Of a stretch of 64,000 nucleotides of DNA, positions 1-11,858 are shown piece by piece. The notes under the pieces are model-generated. The model was given only the letters and a program-made list of their open reading frames with translations, had not been told where the DNA came from and did not search any database. Each line of letters opens with the position of its first letter. Positions within the stretch are counted from its first letter, which is position 1. The translations under genes were made by a program, and so were the position numbers. Origin of the DNA: Tethya wilhelma. Its lineage: Eukaryota > Porifera > Demospongiae > Tethyida > Tethyidae. Location: NCBI GenBank assembly GCA_964030475.1, contig CAXIPT010000002.1:2302827-2366826 (forward strand), read 5' to 3'.

Positions 1-566
1 CAGATACTGTGCCACAGGAGGCTCTGGTTTCTCACTTGTTTCTTTTGACTCTGTCTGACTTGTCACGGTCCTGTTCATCTGGGATGTGATCCAAAAGGTT
101 TTGAAGAGCTTCCCCGCATTTTCTGAAGATGTTCTCTTGACGGTTTTGTTCTCTATCTCATACCACCCACTTGTGATTAATTTGTGCAGGATGGCTGAAC
201 TGCCATGTCCAGCTGCTGAAGAAGAGCTACTGTAACAGCAGATGCTGCATCCGTGAGACTCTGTGCAAACAAAAGGAGATCGAATTTATGATTGTGATGA
301 TTCACATGCAAGTTTGATACCCATTATATACCAACCAAGTAAGCACCTTTTTAGTTTCTTAATTCTTCCTTTTCTGTCGATGTCTTCTCTTTGGGTGGCT
401 CAACTTGAGGAGTTGCAATTGGTTTCTCTGGTAACTCTGGAGGCTTGTCTTCTTCAGTTGACACGGTTGTCTTGAGTGTCTTGTATATATTTGTTTTTCA
501 TCTTGAGGAGGATCTGGTGTTTGCATGCTCTGGTTAAGAAGTGGCCTTTTCATCTATAAGAGCCGC
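1..566 (-). pseudogene. Decayed partial duplicate of the scaffold gene (two exons plus intron)
   Basis: Read on the minus strand this stretch resembles 3638-4190, which lies in the 3' half of the PDZ/coiled-coil/SAM scaffold gene. Bases 1 to about 260 match the start of the long proline-rich exon (E15) and about 345-563 match the preceding exon (E14). The intron between them is also recognisable, so this is a DNA-level duplication and not a retrocopy. Small insertions and deletions break the frame, for example extra bases after the shared segment near 65-75 and near 105-130. It sits downstream of the intact gene and is followed by a dispersed repeat from about 690. The left edge is the window edge, so the duplicate may extend further. 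Confidence 0.75.
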
Positions 567-689
567 ATGGAAAAGTGTATCAAAGTACAGAGAATGAACA
601 AAGAATGCTTTTCAATTTGACTATAAGAGCCTTATAAGAGGAGTCTGTCATCCATGCTTAAGTAAGCATAGTAGCTGCATCATGTGCAC

Positions 690-1690
690 TATCATACGTA
701 CGGTAGTACGTATAGTAGGAATGGGCCGACTGTCCCATAGACACAATACAAAATATTTATCGCCATAAAAATCTAACAACACAAAGTAGAGGCTTCAAAC
801 TTGCTCAGAGGCTCTCCTTTACAGAAAACCAACTGCATGGAAGGCTTAAACTTTGCCAAAACTTTTCTGATCACTCGTAGAGAGAGCGCTTGCAAGAAGC
901 CACACTAGTGCAATTTTGTTCTCCTAACTTACTTCCTTCTAACTGACTTACTTGAAAACGATTTCCAGAGAACCAGAAAGTGTTGAGCCAACTTTGACGC
1001 CACAAAGCAAGTTCTTTTCTTGGGTAGTACGTTCCTTTATACTCATTTTCATCGTAAATAGGCCTGAACAAAAACTAGAAAGCTTTGAAACTTAGTGTAT
1101 AAATTCATGTACTACAATGAAGCCATCTTTGTAGGTAGAGTTTAAAGGTCATTATCCACGTGGCATTATTATGCGCATGCGCACTAGCCTCTAGCATAAT
1201 GAAGTGTATGTAGCTGAGACTCAAGCTTTTTGTAGGGACTAACCAGTCTCTGATAGTCTCCACACTGTAGTGTTGAAAAAAGTGAATGAACAAGTAGTAA
1301 AAATTTTGAAAAAATCAGTAGTGTAGGAATGGGCAGTGCGGTAAAAAGTATTGGAACAAGGCAGGGTCTCAGTTTCGGCACATGACTACTTCATTTTTAT
1401 GCCCAACTCTTGGCCAGCAGGTTATATACCTGTCTATTATAGTTTACTCCATTGCTTAGCCTAATAATTATTATAATAGTGAACCAATGCAATTATGATA
1501 AGCTATGGTACTATTATTAGTGTACAGATTATTGCAACATGACACTGAAAAATCCATAATTATGAGCCTCAGGGTTAAAAAATAAAAATGAAGTAGTCAT
1601 GTGCCAAAACTGAGACCCTGCCTTGTTCCAATACTTTTTACCGCACTGCCCATTCCTACACTACTGATTTTTTCAAAATTTTTACTACTT
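690..1690 (-). mobile_element. Composite repeat R3: ~600-base body plus ~395-base palindrome
   Basis: The palindrome has two inverted arms of about 105 bases at 1296-1401 and 1586-1690; both carry GTGTAGGAATGGGCAGTGC. The body at 690-1295 ends in a self-complementary motif with CGTACTACCGTACG. The same palindrome plus body occurs inverted at 23932-24935. Body-end fragments recur at 55909-56017 and an arm fragment at 58800-58860. I see no transposase; this looks like a non-autonomous DNA element. Short open frames inside it (for example 871-1071 minus) are shared with the other copy only in decayed form. Confidence 0.7.
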
Positions 1691-1946
1691 GTATAATATG
1701 TACTTTTCTATTTTTCCCAGTGAAAAAATCTTATACAACTTTGAATAAAATAATTATTAATATAAAGAGAAAACAATGTCATGACTGAAGTGTACATGCA
1801 TGAAACATTAACATTGAAGACACTAACTGTAAAAATAGGCACTATATATAACAAAAATTAATAATTTATAATTAATAATTTCTTGCCATAATAATTATTA
1901 TCATGGTCACTGTATTAACACAAACCACAAAGGATCCTAAAACACA
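1691..1946. other. AT-rich flank, no feature seen
   Basis: Low-complexity AT-rich sequence between repeat R3 and the stop codon of the scaffold gene. It presumably holds that gene's 3' untranslated region. No coding potential is seen. Confidence 0.5.
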
Positions 1947-4900
1947 TTATTTTTTTTTCTTCTTGGCTTGTTTCTTTTCTTCCTTCTTCTCCTCCTTTCG
2001 TTGTTTCTCTAAGATCTTCTTGTGTTTGTCAATGAATGGCTTAAGTTTCTTCACTTCTTTCTTGAACTGAGTCCTGTCTTCATGAGATTCCATTCCCATA
2101 CCCTGAACATGTAAAAGAAAAGATTAAAGCAAATTACAAGGGTCCTACTCAAAGATGAATACCGATTATGTACTTTTGTATGCGGTCAATTGGGATTTTT
2201 TAGTGGTTAAAATTTTTCTATCAATAGTATGTCCCATTGAGTGATGAAAATAAACAGAAATTTTTAACAAACAACAAATCTTTAGCAGGTAAAAAATTTT
2301 CGATCTAAGGAACTCAAACTGACCTTTAGACCGTGTCCATCCACGTCGGGAAGCATGTACCCTTGAATGCCTCTCTCTGTGAATATCTGACAATACTGTC
2401 CCAGACCAATATCACTGATCCACTTGCCTACAACGTCTGGAGTCCAAGATAAAATCAGGTCATAGTTCACCACTATTTCAGACTGTTCTTGTGTTCTCTG
2501 AGGCTGTGCTGCTGGGTCACCATCCACTTCATCTTGTGACTCATTCTGTTGGCTCCTATTGGAATGAGGCGATTCATTGTGGGGTTTTGCCTGAGCAGGT
2601 GGAGGAGGTCTCTTTGGTGGAACCTTTGCTTCTAATTTTGGTGAAGCTCCTTGCTCTCCCTGGTTGGGTTTCTCTTCCTCTCTTGATGAGGTCAAAGGAG
2701 AGCAGTCTGGGGAGTGATCCTTGAGTGCTGCGTGTCTCTCTAGAGTACTACGCTCTCTGGCTCCTGGCTCTGTTGTGGACACTGTGACACTTCTCTCTCT
2801 TTCTTGAGGCACTAACTGACCAGTAAACACATTCACGGCTCCTGGTGGAAGCCTTCTTCTCCTTGGACTTGATTCTAGCTCTTTATCGAAAGATTTTGTC
2901 CGATTTCTTACAGGAGAGCCTTCACTGTCTCTGTCTGTGTGTTCAGGAGTTGCATTATGAGGGCCGTCAGCTGGAGGTTTGGGTTTATATGGGACAGGTG
3001 GAGGAAGCTTGATGGCAGGCTTATCATGAGCAGAGTGCTGAGCTAAGATGGCTTTTTCTCGAACTGTCAGTTCAGATGGATCTTTCGCTCTCAATTCTGA
3101 TAGTTTAACGTCATCGATTTCGTCGACACTTTTCCTGTGTTGTTTTGGTGCTACTTTTGGTGAGTGTGAGAGTCTTGGTTCTCCTCCTTCACTGTCAGCT
3201 TTAGGCTCACTCTGACCTGGTTTAGGAGGTAGTATTGGTTCTCTCTTTGGGGAGGAATCCTGAGCAGGGACGTGTTTAGGAGAGTTTTTGGGTGAGTGAG
3301 AAGCTTTGGGGCTTGGGAGCTTAGCACCAGGAATCATAGGTTCCTTTCTTGGAATTTTCGGACTCTCTTTTGTAGGTGGAACAGGTTTGGTTCCATCAGT
3401 CGGCTTCTTTTCTTCAAGTTTGTTTGAGGAAGAAACGTTACTTTGAGATTGTTCATCCGCTGGTTCTAGTTTGTGCCTTGGAAGAGCCTGAGGTGGCTTG
3501 CTCTTGTCTTTGTCGCCTGTTGCCACTGGTTTTCTTCTTGGTGCTGCTCTTGGTCGAGCTACCGGCACTGGTTTAGCTTGAGGCACAGGTTGTTCTGTCT
3601 CATTAGGAGACAACTGCTCACTGACACTCTGATCTACAGGCACAGGAGGCTCTGGTTTCTCACTTGTTTCTTTTGACTCAGTCTGACTTGTATCCTGTTC
3701 ATCTGGGATGTGGTCCAAGAGGTTCGAAGAGCTTCCCATTTTCTGAAGATGCTCTCTAGATGGTTTCTTTCTCTGTCTCATGCCACCCACTTGTGACTTG
3801 TGCAGTGCGGCCGAACTGTCCAGCTTCTGAAGAGGAGCTACAGCATCTAAATCAGACACTACATCTTGAGACTCTGTGTAAAACAAAGGAGAATTTATGA
3901 TTGATGTTTCACATGCAAGTTTGACAACCATTACCAACCCAGTAAAATGGGTAAGGGATGTCACATTGAAAAGTACCTTTAGTCTCCTTTTCCTTTTCTG
4001 TTGGTATCTGCTCTTTTGATGGCTGCTCTTTCGCTGGCTCAACTTTAGGGGTTGGTTTCTCTGGTAACTCTGGAGGCTTCTCTTCTTCAGTTGAGTTGTC
4101 TTGAGTCTCTGGTTTCTGTTTTTCATCTTGATGAGGGTCAGGTGTTTGATGCTCTGGTTTAGATGAGGCCTTCTCATCTGCAAGAGCAGGAATAAGTTAG
4201 TGTATCAATTTGATAAAGCATGGATAAAAGTTAAAACTATATTGATACAAGAATACTTTTCTATTGTTCCTCACCTTCATTTGTCTTCTTGTTTCTTTGT
4301 GGCTTGGAGCCTGGCTCAAATGGTAGAAACTCGATGTAGGGATGTGGAACCACAGGTGATGGTTCACGATGATCAAAGGCATCATCGTTCTCTCCTTCCT
4401 CCTCCTTCTCCTTGTCTTGTGATTCATCCTCACCACCATTAGCGGGGGGTGGCTCGGTGTCTTCTTCAACTTGGCTGGAGGTATCATTGTTTGTTAATTT
4501 TTCTGAAGGACCTTCTGCTTTGGGCTGAGTGGCTGTTTCCACAGCTACTGCAGATGAATGTCTGGCCAGGTCTATTTTAAGTGTTGTGATCTACAATATA
4601 AACACATGAAAACAGGCAATCATTGTATTTTAAAAGCTAAAAAGCTTAAATTGAGATCTCAATTGATTTTAAGTGTCATACTTTTTGAGAAAGAATATAA
4701 GTAAATAGGCTAAATTTATGTACATTAATTCCTATACGAATGGAAATGGAATAGTTTTTTTAGTTTGAGTGCTAGAAACAGAGTTTTTGAGCTTGACAAA
4801 ATGTGTGTGTGTGTGTGTCAGACTGTATTCTTTCCTCTTGCACACAGGCATGAGTGGGAGTACCAACTTGGCTACTATGAAGAAAACAAATAATTTGTAG

Positions 4901-5152
4901 GCAAGAGTGAAAAATTCCCTCTTTTGACAACTACAAGTATAAATACAGAAACAGAACATGCAGCCTCAATAGAAAAGCATAATTTCCCGACAGGCTCGGA
5001 CTTCATGGTTGCCTGTACTCTATAGTCAGCAATGTGACTGCTAAGGACAATGGAATTCTGGTTGTGTGTATTGTATACATTGCATGGTAGTAGACACATC
5101 AACAAACCTCTTCTCTTTGGCTCTGAATGAGTTCCTCATTGCACTTCAACCT
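1947..5152 (-). CDS. PDZ/coiled-coil/SAM scaffold (neurabin-like), 3' exons
   Basis: Five minus-strand exons: E12 5108-5152 (cut by the N at 5153), E13 4275-4590, E14 3977-4177, E15 2324-3873 and E16 1947-2102, with GT/AG borders and agreeing phases. E12 ends a coiled coil (CNEELIQSQREE). E13-E15 code for about 690 residues rich in P, E, K and S, with many PxxP-type stretches suited to SH3 binding. The end of E15 and start of E16 form a SAM domain: WTPDVVGKWI ... YMLPDVDGHGLK then GMGMESHEDRTQFKKEV, which resembles the C-terminal SAM of neurabin/spinophilin. The protein ends in a lysine-rich tail. The 5' exons (PDZ and coiled coil) are most likely those at 41920-53950. Inferred role: cytoskeletal or submembrane scaffold. 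Shank also has PDZ, proline-rich and SAM parts and is the main alternative. Confidence 0.85.
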
Positions 5153-5153
5153 N
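5153..5153. other. Assembly join (single N) cutting a coding exon
   Basis: The N directly follows an open coiled-coil exon on its left (5108-5152). On its right, 72 bases away, is the last visible exon of receptor B. Two unrelated genes are both truncated here, which marks an artificial contig junction. Confidence 0.85.
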
Positions 5154-5224
5154 TTTATGCATGTCAAGCTATATGGTATAGCTGAATGTAGCTTTAATAT
5201 GATCATGTCAGTTCACCAACAAAC

Positions 5225-8200
5225 CTTCGGTACAAAGACCAACATCAGTATGCCAGTTGTGCCAATGAAAAATCCTCCAGCGAAAATTATAGCATGCACA
5301 TTGACGAAATCCTTGAATGTATATATTGATATGATGATCACTGCCGTTACTATAGATGTCACATAGATGGCAGCTGCAATGTACACTGTATCATTGAGTC
5401 CTTTAACCTTGACCTTTCGAATTGAGAAGGTGAAGGCTAGTGCGATGACTTGAAGAATGGCCTTGTAGCCATAAAGAACTGCAAGGGTGATGTCACGAGC
5501 TTTAGAGTCACAGATCAAAATGAAGTTGTTTGTGACAACACCACGAGCCTACAAAATGCATAGAACAACATAAAATTAGGTATATATGAAGTCTACACTC
5601 TACAGTAAGAATTATGGTAAAGATGGTCAAAATTAAAAGTACCAGCCTAAGAATATAGGATGTTACAAGTAGTTTTTAAGTTTTTCCATTTTTACTTCAT
5701 CAGTTATGTCTTCAGGGTTCTCTCTGTTTGGTACTCTCTGTGCAGAGAGGTTTCCTCTCGCTCCCTCCACAGCAGTGTATGTGATAAGAATGACCAGATC
5801 AATCACTATCAGGACCAACACACCGAGAGCCAAAACCCAGTCTTTAAACTGAATCTGTTTAATATGATGATTTTAAAATCATAATCCATGCTTGGCAATT
5901 TGGCATGCATTATCACCTACACAGCGTGTCATGAATTTTGACTCTATATAGTATAAAACTAATACCCGTTTCTTTTGGGGTGTTAAACTACGGAAAATGT
6001 AGTAAACTCGAAACATCTTAGCTAGGATCGTCCCATAACAGAGAGAGTAGCCAATAGCAGTCAACCAGGGAGTGATCTGTAGAAAAGATCAAGAAGTACA
6101 TTAAAGCTTGAGGTAATGCATCACTGTTATAAAGAAAATTTATCGCAAAATAACTTTCGTGTGAGTATAATATTATTATATGAATGCATGGACTCACATT
6201 ACAGAAGACAGACACCGCCGTTTCACTAGTGGTTGGAATGATAAAGAAGTAGACATCAAGATAAAGAACAGTGGCTCCAAGTCCAATGATAAGATTGAGA
6301 TTAGGACTAGAAAGACGAATCAACCTATAGATGTAAGGAAAAAAACCAATGTTACTTGAAAATCATTAAGAATATATAGCATAAATTTTGCAGGGTGTTT
6401 GCAAAACAAAGTTTGATTTTTGTAAACAATAGCTAGCGATCTTACTTTCTATTTCTGAAGACAATGTTGAAAACAAGACAGACAATGGCAAAGACAATAC
6501 CACCAGTAGCAAGGAGAGCAAAGATGGCAGTCAGGGCCACGGAAACAACCACAGTTCTCTCAAAGGGGATCCCATCGTAAGGTGGTGCTTCAAATAATAC
6601 AGAAAATTGAATATCATTCGTTATCTTCATGCATGCATGCATGCAGTTCTTAAGAAGTATGATGCATGTGTCATGATGTGTGCATGTATATATAAACAAT
6701 AATATGTGCACTTGCATGTGTATTTTATAAATGTACCTCCCCATAAGAAATCTTGATTGATGCCATCGTCGTATTTGAACGTTAAATTGCTTGAGTTTGT
6801 GATATCAATGCTTCCAACCCCTGTACGAAAAAGCATATTGCCTCCACCTGGAAACAACGCAATTATAATAAGTTTCAGTACTACAATCATACAATGTCAT
6901 AATTTTATTACATTAAATGTACTACTCAAAAACAAGAGTTATTTATTTTTATAAAGATGAATAATAACAATAATTATTAAAATATCTTTTTAACTTACTG
7001 ATTGGTTGATGGCTAAAAACTTTGATAGTTTTAATAACTCTAACACCATCAGATTGATTAAACTTAAGTGGTCCCTATACAATGCATATGGATATGCATG
7101 CATGGTATTACATGGATCAGTTATATAGTATACCATGGTTCTTATGATATTATGATCATAATCATATTGCTACCGTATATAATGCTTGAGACTTTAACAA
7201 GTACATAGATAAACATACTGTGACACCAATGAAGTTGGTTTTCTCAATGGCATTGAAAATAATGCTCAAAATGTCTGTGTTGGTGTAGGTGAAGTGTTGA
7301 AGACCAAACGGTTCACCAGGAGCAAGATTCAAACCCGGATTAGCAGAAGCCAACCTTTCACCAAGATCAGAGTTGCTTTGATTCTGAAGTTCTGCAAGAA
7401 AAGTGAAAGTAGCAAATTTTTTTGACAATGTACCTACTAAAGCCAAATATGTTATAGCCAATAATTGTAAAAGGCTTAAAAATAATTGACACTTTCTTAT
7501 ATAAACAATCAACAGCATGCATGTGATCACCTATACAAATAAAATTAGACTATAATAATGCAATGTACATTATATATACATGCAGTGTATAAACAACACA
7601 AGCCTAATGTATATATACAATAATTGCGTGCTTGACAAAGTTGTAAATATGGTAATGATACAAAGTTGTGTGTATTGTATACCTAAAACAACTTGGTTGA
7701 GACCTTTAGCCAAGGCAAATGTGGCATCGTAACACTGTTGGGAGTAGTCTGGTTCAAGACGAGAAACGTCTAGGGGGGAGTCAACGAAGTAGTTCTCAGT
7801 CAATTTAAAGTACGAGGTACCATTCTGAAAGACATAATGATGAAGATGAATTTGAACAGCAAAAATAATGATAATTGTAGCAAATTGAATAATTATTGAT
7901 TCCTGCATGAGTGGCTGAGTGGCTAAGTTTTTTCCTATAGATATAACTTGCCTGAGCAGGCATTGGGAGGGTTTCTTTAGATTTCTTTAGGTTTAGGATA
8001 TTTTTACAAGATTGCTCTAGCAACCATGATGATACCCTTCTTAGCTTCATGCAGTATAGGCTCATTTGAGCATCTGATTTGATATTGTTAGAACTTACAA
8101 TTCCGCTGTCAAACTCTGTGCTATTGTCCGATAAGAATTCAGATTGAAAGACTGCAAGCGAATGTTGTGCCACTTTTGCCCGTTGCTCTACAGTACAACC

Positions 8201-9309
8201 TTCAAACTCCATCAAGAGTTTGTCCTGTTCTTCCTCAGAGCCAACCCACCATTCAGAAGTATGCCAGCCATAGGTGAGAAACAGATAGCGAGGATAAAAG
8301 ATGTTGAACTTATTTGCCTGATCAAAGATTGAAATATTGTGCATGAAGACCATAATACATTACGCTGCTGCTGATTAATAAGCTATCATAATACCTAGTA
8401 GCTAAAACCCCAACAAAGTATGCATTAGCCCTTATATATAGCAACTGTAATCATCGAAATTAATAAAACTGATTTTAAAGCATTTAATTTAAATATTTAC
8501 TTATTACTACGTACCAGACACATAACTCTCCTTGCGTGATTCTCAAACATTGAAAGTACAAAGATCCTTGTATCCGTATCAGTTTCCTATATACAGTGTA
8601 TTATTTCAATGTCATTATACATACAACTCACACACACATATACAGTGAGTGCTTTTTAGCTTTTATTAGTATTTTCAGTTTGCATATACGAACTCACAAA
8701 GAGATTATCAGAACGATTGTTGACACTTTTCCCACTTTCAAAACGAGTTTCTTTAACTGATATGTTGCTAGCTCGAAGCATATCCATCAGCAGGGCTGTA
8801 GTCTAAATAAAACAGTTAGTTTCAAAATTGATATAAAATAAAATTTAATATACAGTAATTAAATTGTAGCAACAGCATAGGTATAATATATTTAATCACA
8901 ATACATGATATAGTAAAAAATACACATGCATGCATTATAGTAGCTAGTGGTTTCAATATACAATTTGTGAACTTAATAATTAATTAGTAGAAATTATTAT
9001 ACTGTATATTCTCTTCAACAATGGAGTATCGGGTTATTTATCATTAATTTTAGGTGGAATGCTTCTCTGGTGTTCAAGTCTAAATTAAGTCATGATAATA
9101 ATATCAATACTAAACAGCAATGCAGTCGTGCTACTAACCACAGTAAATAAATTCTCATCTTGTGTTATGATTCCCACTTGTCTCCAACCAAACATATCGA
9201 TGAGTTGAAAGAATCCTAGAGCCAGTTTCTCATCTGATGCAAGCACTTGAAAATGATTGCGAAAGCGAGTGCGATCAGAAAGTTCACTTGAGGAAGAAAT
9301 ACAAGAGAT
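5225..9309 (-). CDS. GABA-B-like class C GPCR, receptor B, exons 3-15
   Basis: Minus-strand exons: e3 9139-9309, e4 8698-8802, e5 8515-8586, e6 8099-8317, e7 7683-7824, e8 7219-7391, e9 6999-7074, e10 6737-6847, e11 6446-6587, e12 6198-6324, e13 5966-6076, e14 5696-5854, e15 5225-5548. Exons 3-10 encode the Venus-flytrap ligand domain: ISSSSELSDR matches the GSSSPALSNR-type segment of GABA-B1, and GWRQVGIITQDENLFT follows. Exons 11-15 encode the seven-helix domain, with no cysteine-rich domain between, as in GABA-B receptors. Exon lengths match receptor C exactly or differ by multiples of three, and exons 1-15 total 2427 bases (809 codons, in frame). Exons 1-2 are probably at 16985-17750; exons 16-17 are lost at the N at 5153. 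Ligand is unproven. Predicted plasma-membrane receptor acting as a dimer. Confidence 0.9.
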
Positions 9310-9317
9310 CTGTGATA

Positions 9318-9450
9318 TTATAACGTATAGCTCCAAATTTTCGTGGCACAATTTTTTCGCAAATTTAATGATCGGACGTATATCGCAAAAATTTAGAAAG
9401 CCATATATTGGCAATATAATTCAGAGACCATGATTCACGAAAATTAGTTC
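9318..9450. repeat. MITE-like fragment beside exon 3 of receptor B
   Basis: AT-rich sequence with inverted TTTTCGTG and CGAAAATT motifs. Bases 9386-9450 match, inverted, the intronic segment around 46450-46515 of the scaffold gene. It abuts the splice acceptor of exon 3 (9309). Confidence 0.55.
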
Positions 9451-9933
9451 CAAACAGCAAACACAGACATTTTATGAACTTTCAGTGCCATAAAAACTTG
9501 GAGCTATACATTATCCACAATTCAACTAATAATGAGCTTTGTTGTGCCCTGTAATATAGGGTACACTTCCATTTCAAACTAAGTTTGCATAAGGAGCAGT
9601 GGTCAGATCGTTCTAATTGACTATAGAAAGTGCATTAGAGAGAGTAGTTTGGTACATGTTCATTGATCATCATACCTTTGCTTTCTCAACCGTGACACTA
9701 GCCAGCGTTCTTGTGAGTTGAGAGACATTCTCATTCTCACTCTTGTGTTGATCAAACTGTCGATGTGTGTGTGTGTGTGTGTGTGAAACAGTAATAGCAC
9801 AATTCATTATAATAACTCAGTAATTCACAACAGGCACACTTGATCCACTAGACTAAGAGGATAAGTGACCAAAAATTAGTGAGAAAAATTAATTATTAAG
9901 CTTAAACTCCACGTACATTTTAAAGTGAAATGT

Positions 9934-9973
<40 letters not shown>

Positions 9974-9975
9974 GT

Positions 9976-10024
<49 letters not shown>

Positions 10025-11037
10025 TGTGTGTTCAATGCTTAGTGTCACATACTAACCTAGCTTTATAGCCAATATACTAGTGAACCTAACACATGAACTT
10101 ATAACCTCATGCAAGCATGGACCATCAAGCCTGTTAACATTACTACAACACTTGGCGTATCAATTACAAGCAACATGGAACCAAAGAATCAAGTTAACAC
10201 CCCGTTTCCATGGAGACAGATCCCACTGCACACACATGCACACACGGTGTCTACTCACATAACCAGAAGTCAGTGAGTAGGCGGAGTGGCCAAATATTTG
10301 CAACTATGGATGGAATCTCAACTGAAACATGCAAGATATCTTAGCTGAACCAGGTGGTGAAAGGTTCTAGAGACCTTCACTTGCCAACAGTGAATCTCAC
10401 ATGGCATTCAGCTTTATCGAATTAGAGTGGCACTGTAAATACATACATACATACATGTATACGTACACACATACATACATACATACATACATACATACAT
10501 ACATACATACAAACATACATATATGGAGAGATATGTCCATGTTGTAGGTGATGAATACATATGCATGTGGACTTTGACTGCGGTGCTGTTTTTGGGTAAA
10601 AGAGGTTATTGAAACATCTCGTCAACATGCAAGTGCCATAATAAGGAAGGCATGTCAACAAAACAGGGAGCTAAATTTTCAAATATGTGCCGAAACCAAC
10701 TAGTACTAACGAACTGATAATTCTTTGAAATGTGTTACACTGTTTATGTTTACTCGTATAATATATGGTATCTTCAAAAAGTAAATTTGATCAAAATATT
10801 TGGTGTGAAGACCCTCCTCAGGTACACTATTGTAACAAAACAGTCAAAATGAAGACAACGGCTAAGTGGGACTGGGGCTAAAATGCAGAAGTGGGGTTAA
10901 AAAAAGGGTTATCTAGCTTGAAAGAGAAGGACTGGGGATAGGATATCAAACCACTCTGGAAGTGTACTTAAATGTTTCAAAAAGTTGTGTCAATCGGCTT
11001 AAAACTATATGTGAAATTAGTCCTGTACCTGTCACGT
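9451..11037. other. Non-coding stretch with microsatellites
   Basis: Holds a short GT repeat (about 9763-9784), a longer interrupted GT repeat (about 9930-10031) and a CATA tetranucleotide array (about 10438-10515). Open frames across these are repeat translations. Because receptor B sequence lies to the left and scaffold-gene sequence to the right, a chimeric join may hide in one of these repeats. Confidence 0.6.
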
Positions 11038-11142
11038 TCAATGTACACATTCAATGTACATGTGGTGTACGTACTTCTCCACATTCAATGTACACGTTCA
11101 ATGTACACATTCAATGTACATGTTGTGTATGTATTTCTCCAC
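11038..11142. repeat. Tandem repeat of TTCAATGTACAC units
   Basis: About two copies of a roughly 52-base unit, each built from repeated TTCAATGTACAC and followed by GTGTAYGTAYTTCTCCACA. The open frames here only reflect the repeat. Confidence 0.7.
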
Positions 11143-11726
11143 AATGCAAGGCCAAACACATCCATTTATTGATTTAGCAGTGGTTGTCCACCTGGTGTGT
11201 GGTGTGTGTGTGGTCTGGAGCCAACACACCACACTTGTATGGCTAGGAAGGACACACCAAACCAGAAGCCACCACCATGAATTAGGACTGCACCAGAATG
11301 GAACAACACAGCTGAGCTGTGTAGCCTCTACCTACAGGCTCTCTCCATTGACTGGGAACGAGGCTTTAGAGCTGAGCTATAAGCCCTGCTTGTTACTCAA
11401 GAAGGATTGCAATCAGAAATCAATACGGACCAGCCAATACTTACACCATCCCACATGAAAATCTACACTAGTAGCCATTATGGAATTGCCAGCTTTTCAA
11501 GCTCCATGTATGTATGTAATATAGCCTTAATAGAGAAGGGATATCATTAACTAGAAGTTGCTCAACTGCCTTGCAACTAACTGAGTTGTACCGTTTAATT
11601 TCCACACACAGTTTACTTATATATTCAAGTGTTTATTTCCAAGTTTCTTGCCGTTAAGAGCAAAACAATTGCCTTATAGGCAGGAACAAATGGACTGTGT
11701 CACTGGTTGGCTTGCTCCTGCCTTAC
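11143..11726. other. Non-coding, no feature recognised
   Basis: No coding evidence was found beyond short open frames without a splice context. It could be intron or downstream sequence of the zinc-finger exon at 11727-11858. Confidence 0.4.
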
Positions 11727-11858
11727 CTTGGTTGGTATCTTCTTCTTGATAATGTGGGAGTACTCCCTGCCCTCTCTCTTGTCACACCGGGGCAGGTGCT
11801 TGCCAAGGAACTTGAAAGATACTTCACAAAATGGACACTTTTCCATCCACTCTGACAT
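11727..11858 (-). CDS. Probable first exon of a C2HC zinc-finger protein
   Basis: A minus-strand ATG at 11858 opens 44 codons ending at a strong donor (CCAAG then GTAAGG). The peptide contains CPFCEVSFKFLGKHLPRC, which is C-x2-C-x9-H-x3-C, a C2HC zinc-finger pattern. The CPxC...F..LxxHLPxC arrangement recalls the N-terminal finger of vertebrate C17orf80-type proteins, where it also sits close to the initiator methionine. Reading through the donor gives a stop eight codons later, so a 52-residue unspliced product is also possible. No partner exon could be found in the flanking sequence, perhaps because of a contig misjoin nearby. Function unknown; protein or nucleic-acid binding is only an inference from the finger. 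Confidence 0.5.

Noticed and set aside
871..1071. Small minus-strand ORF as a gene
   Set aside because: It lies inside repeat R3; the other copy at 24.5 kb does not keep an equivalent frame.
2282..4183. Single 633-codon minus-strand ORF taken as one exon
   Set aside because: The first about 100 residues are an intron and the wrong frame of exon E14; a donor at 3977 and an acceptor at 3873 with matching phase give a better model.
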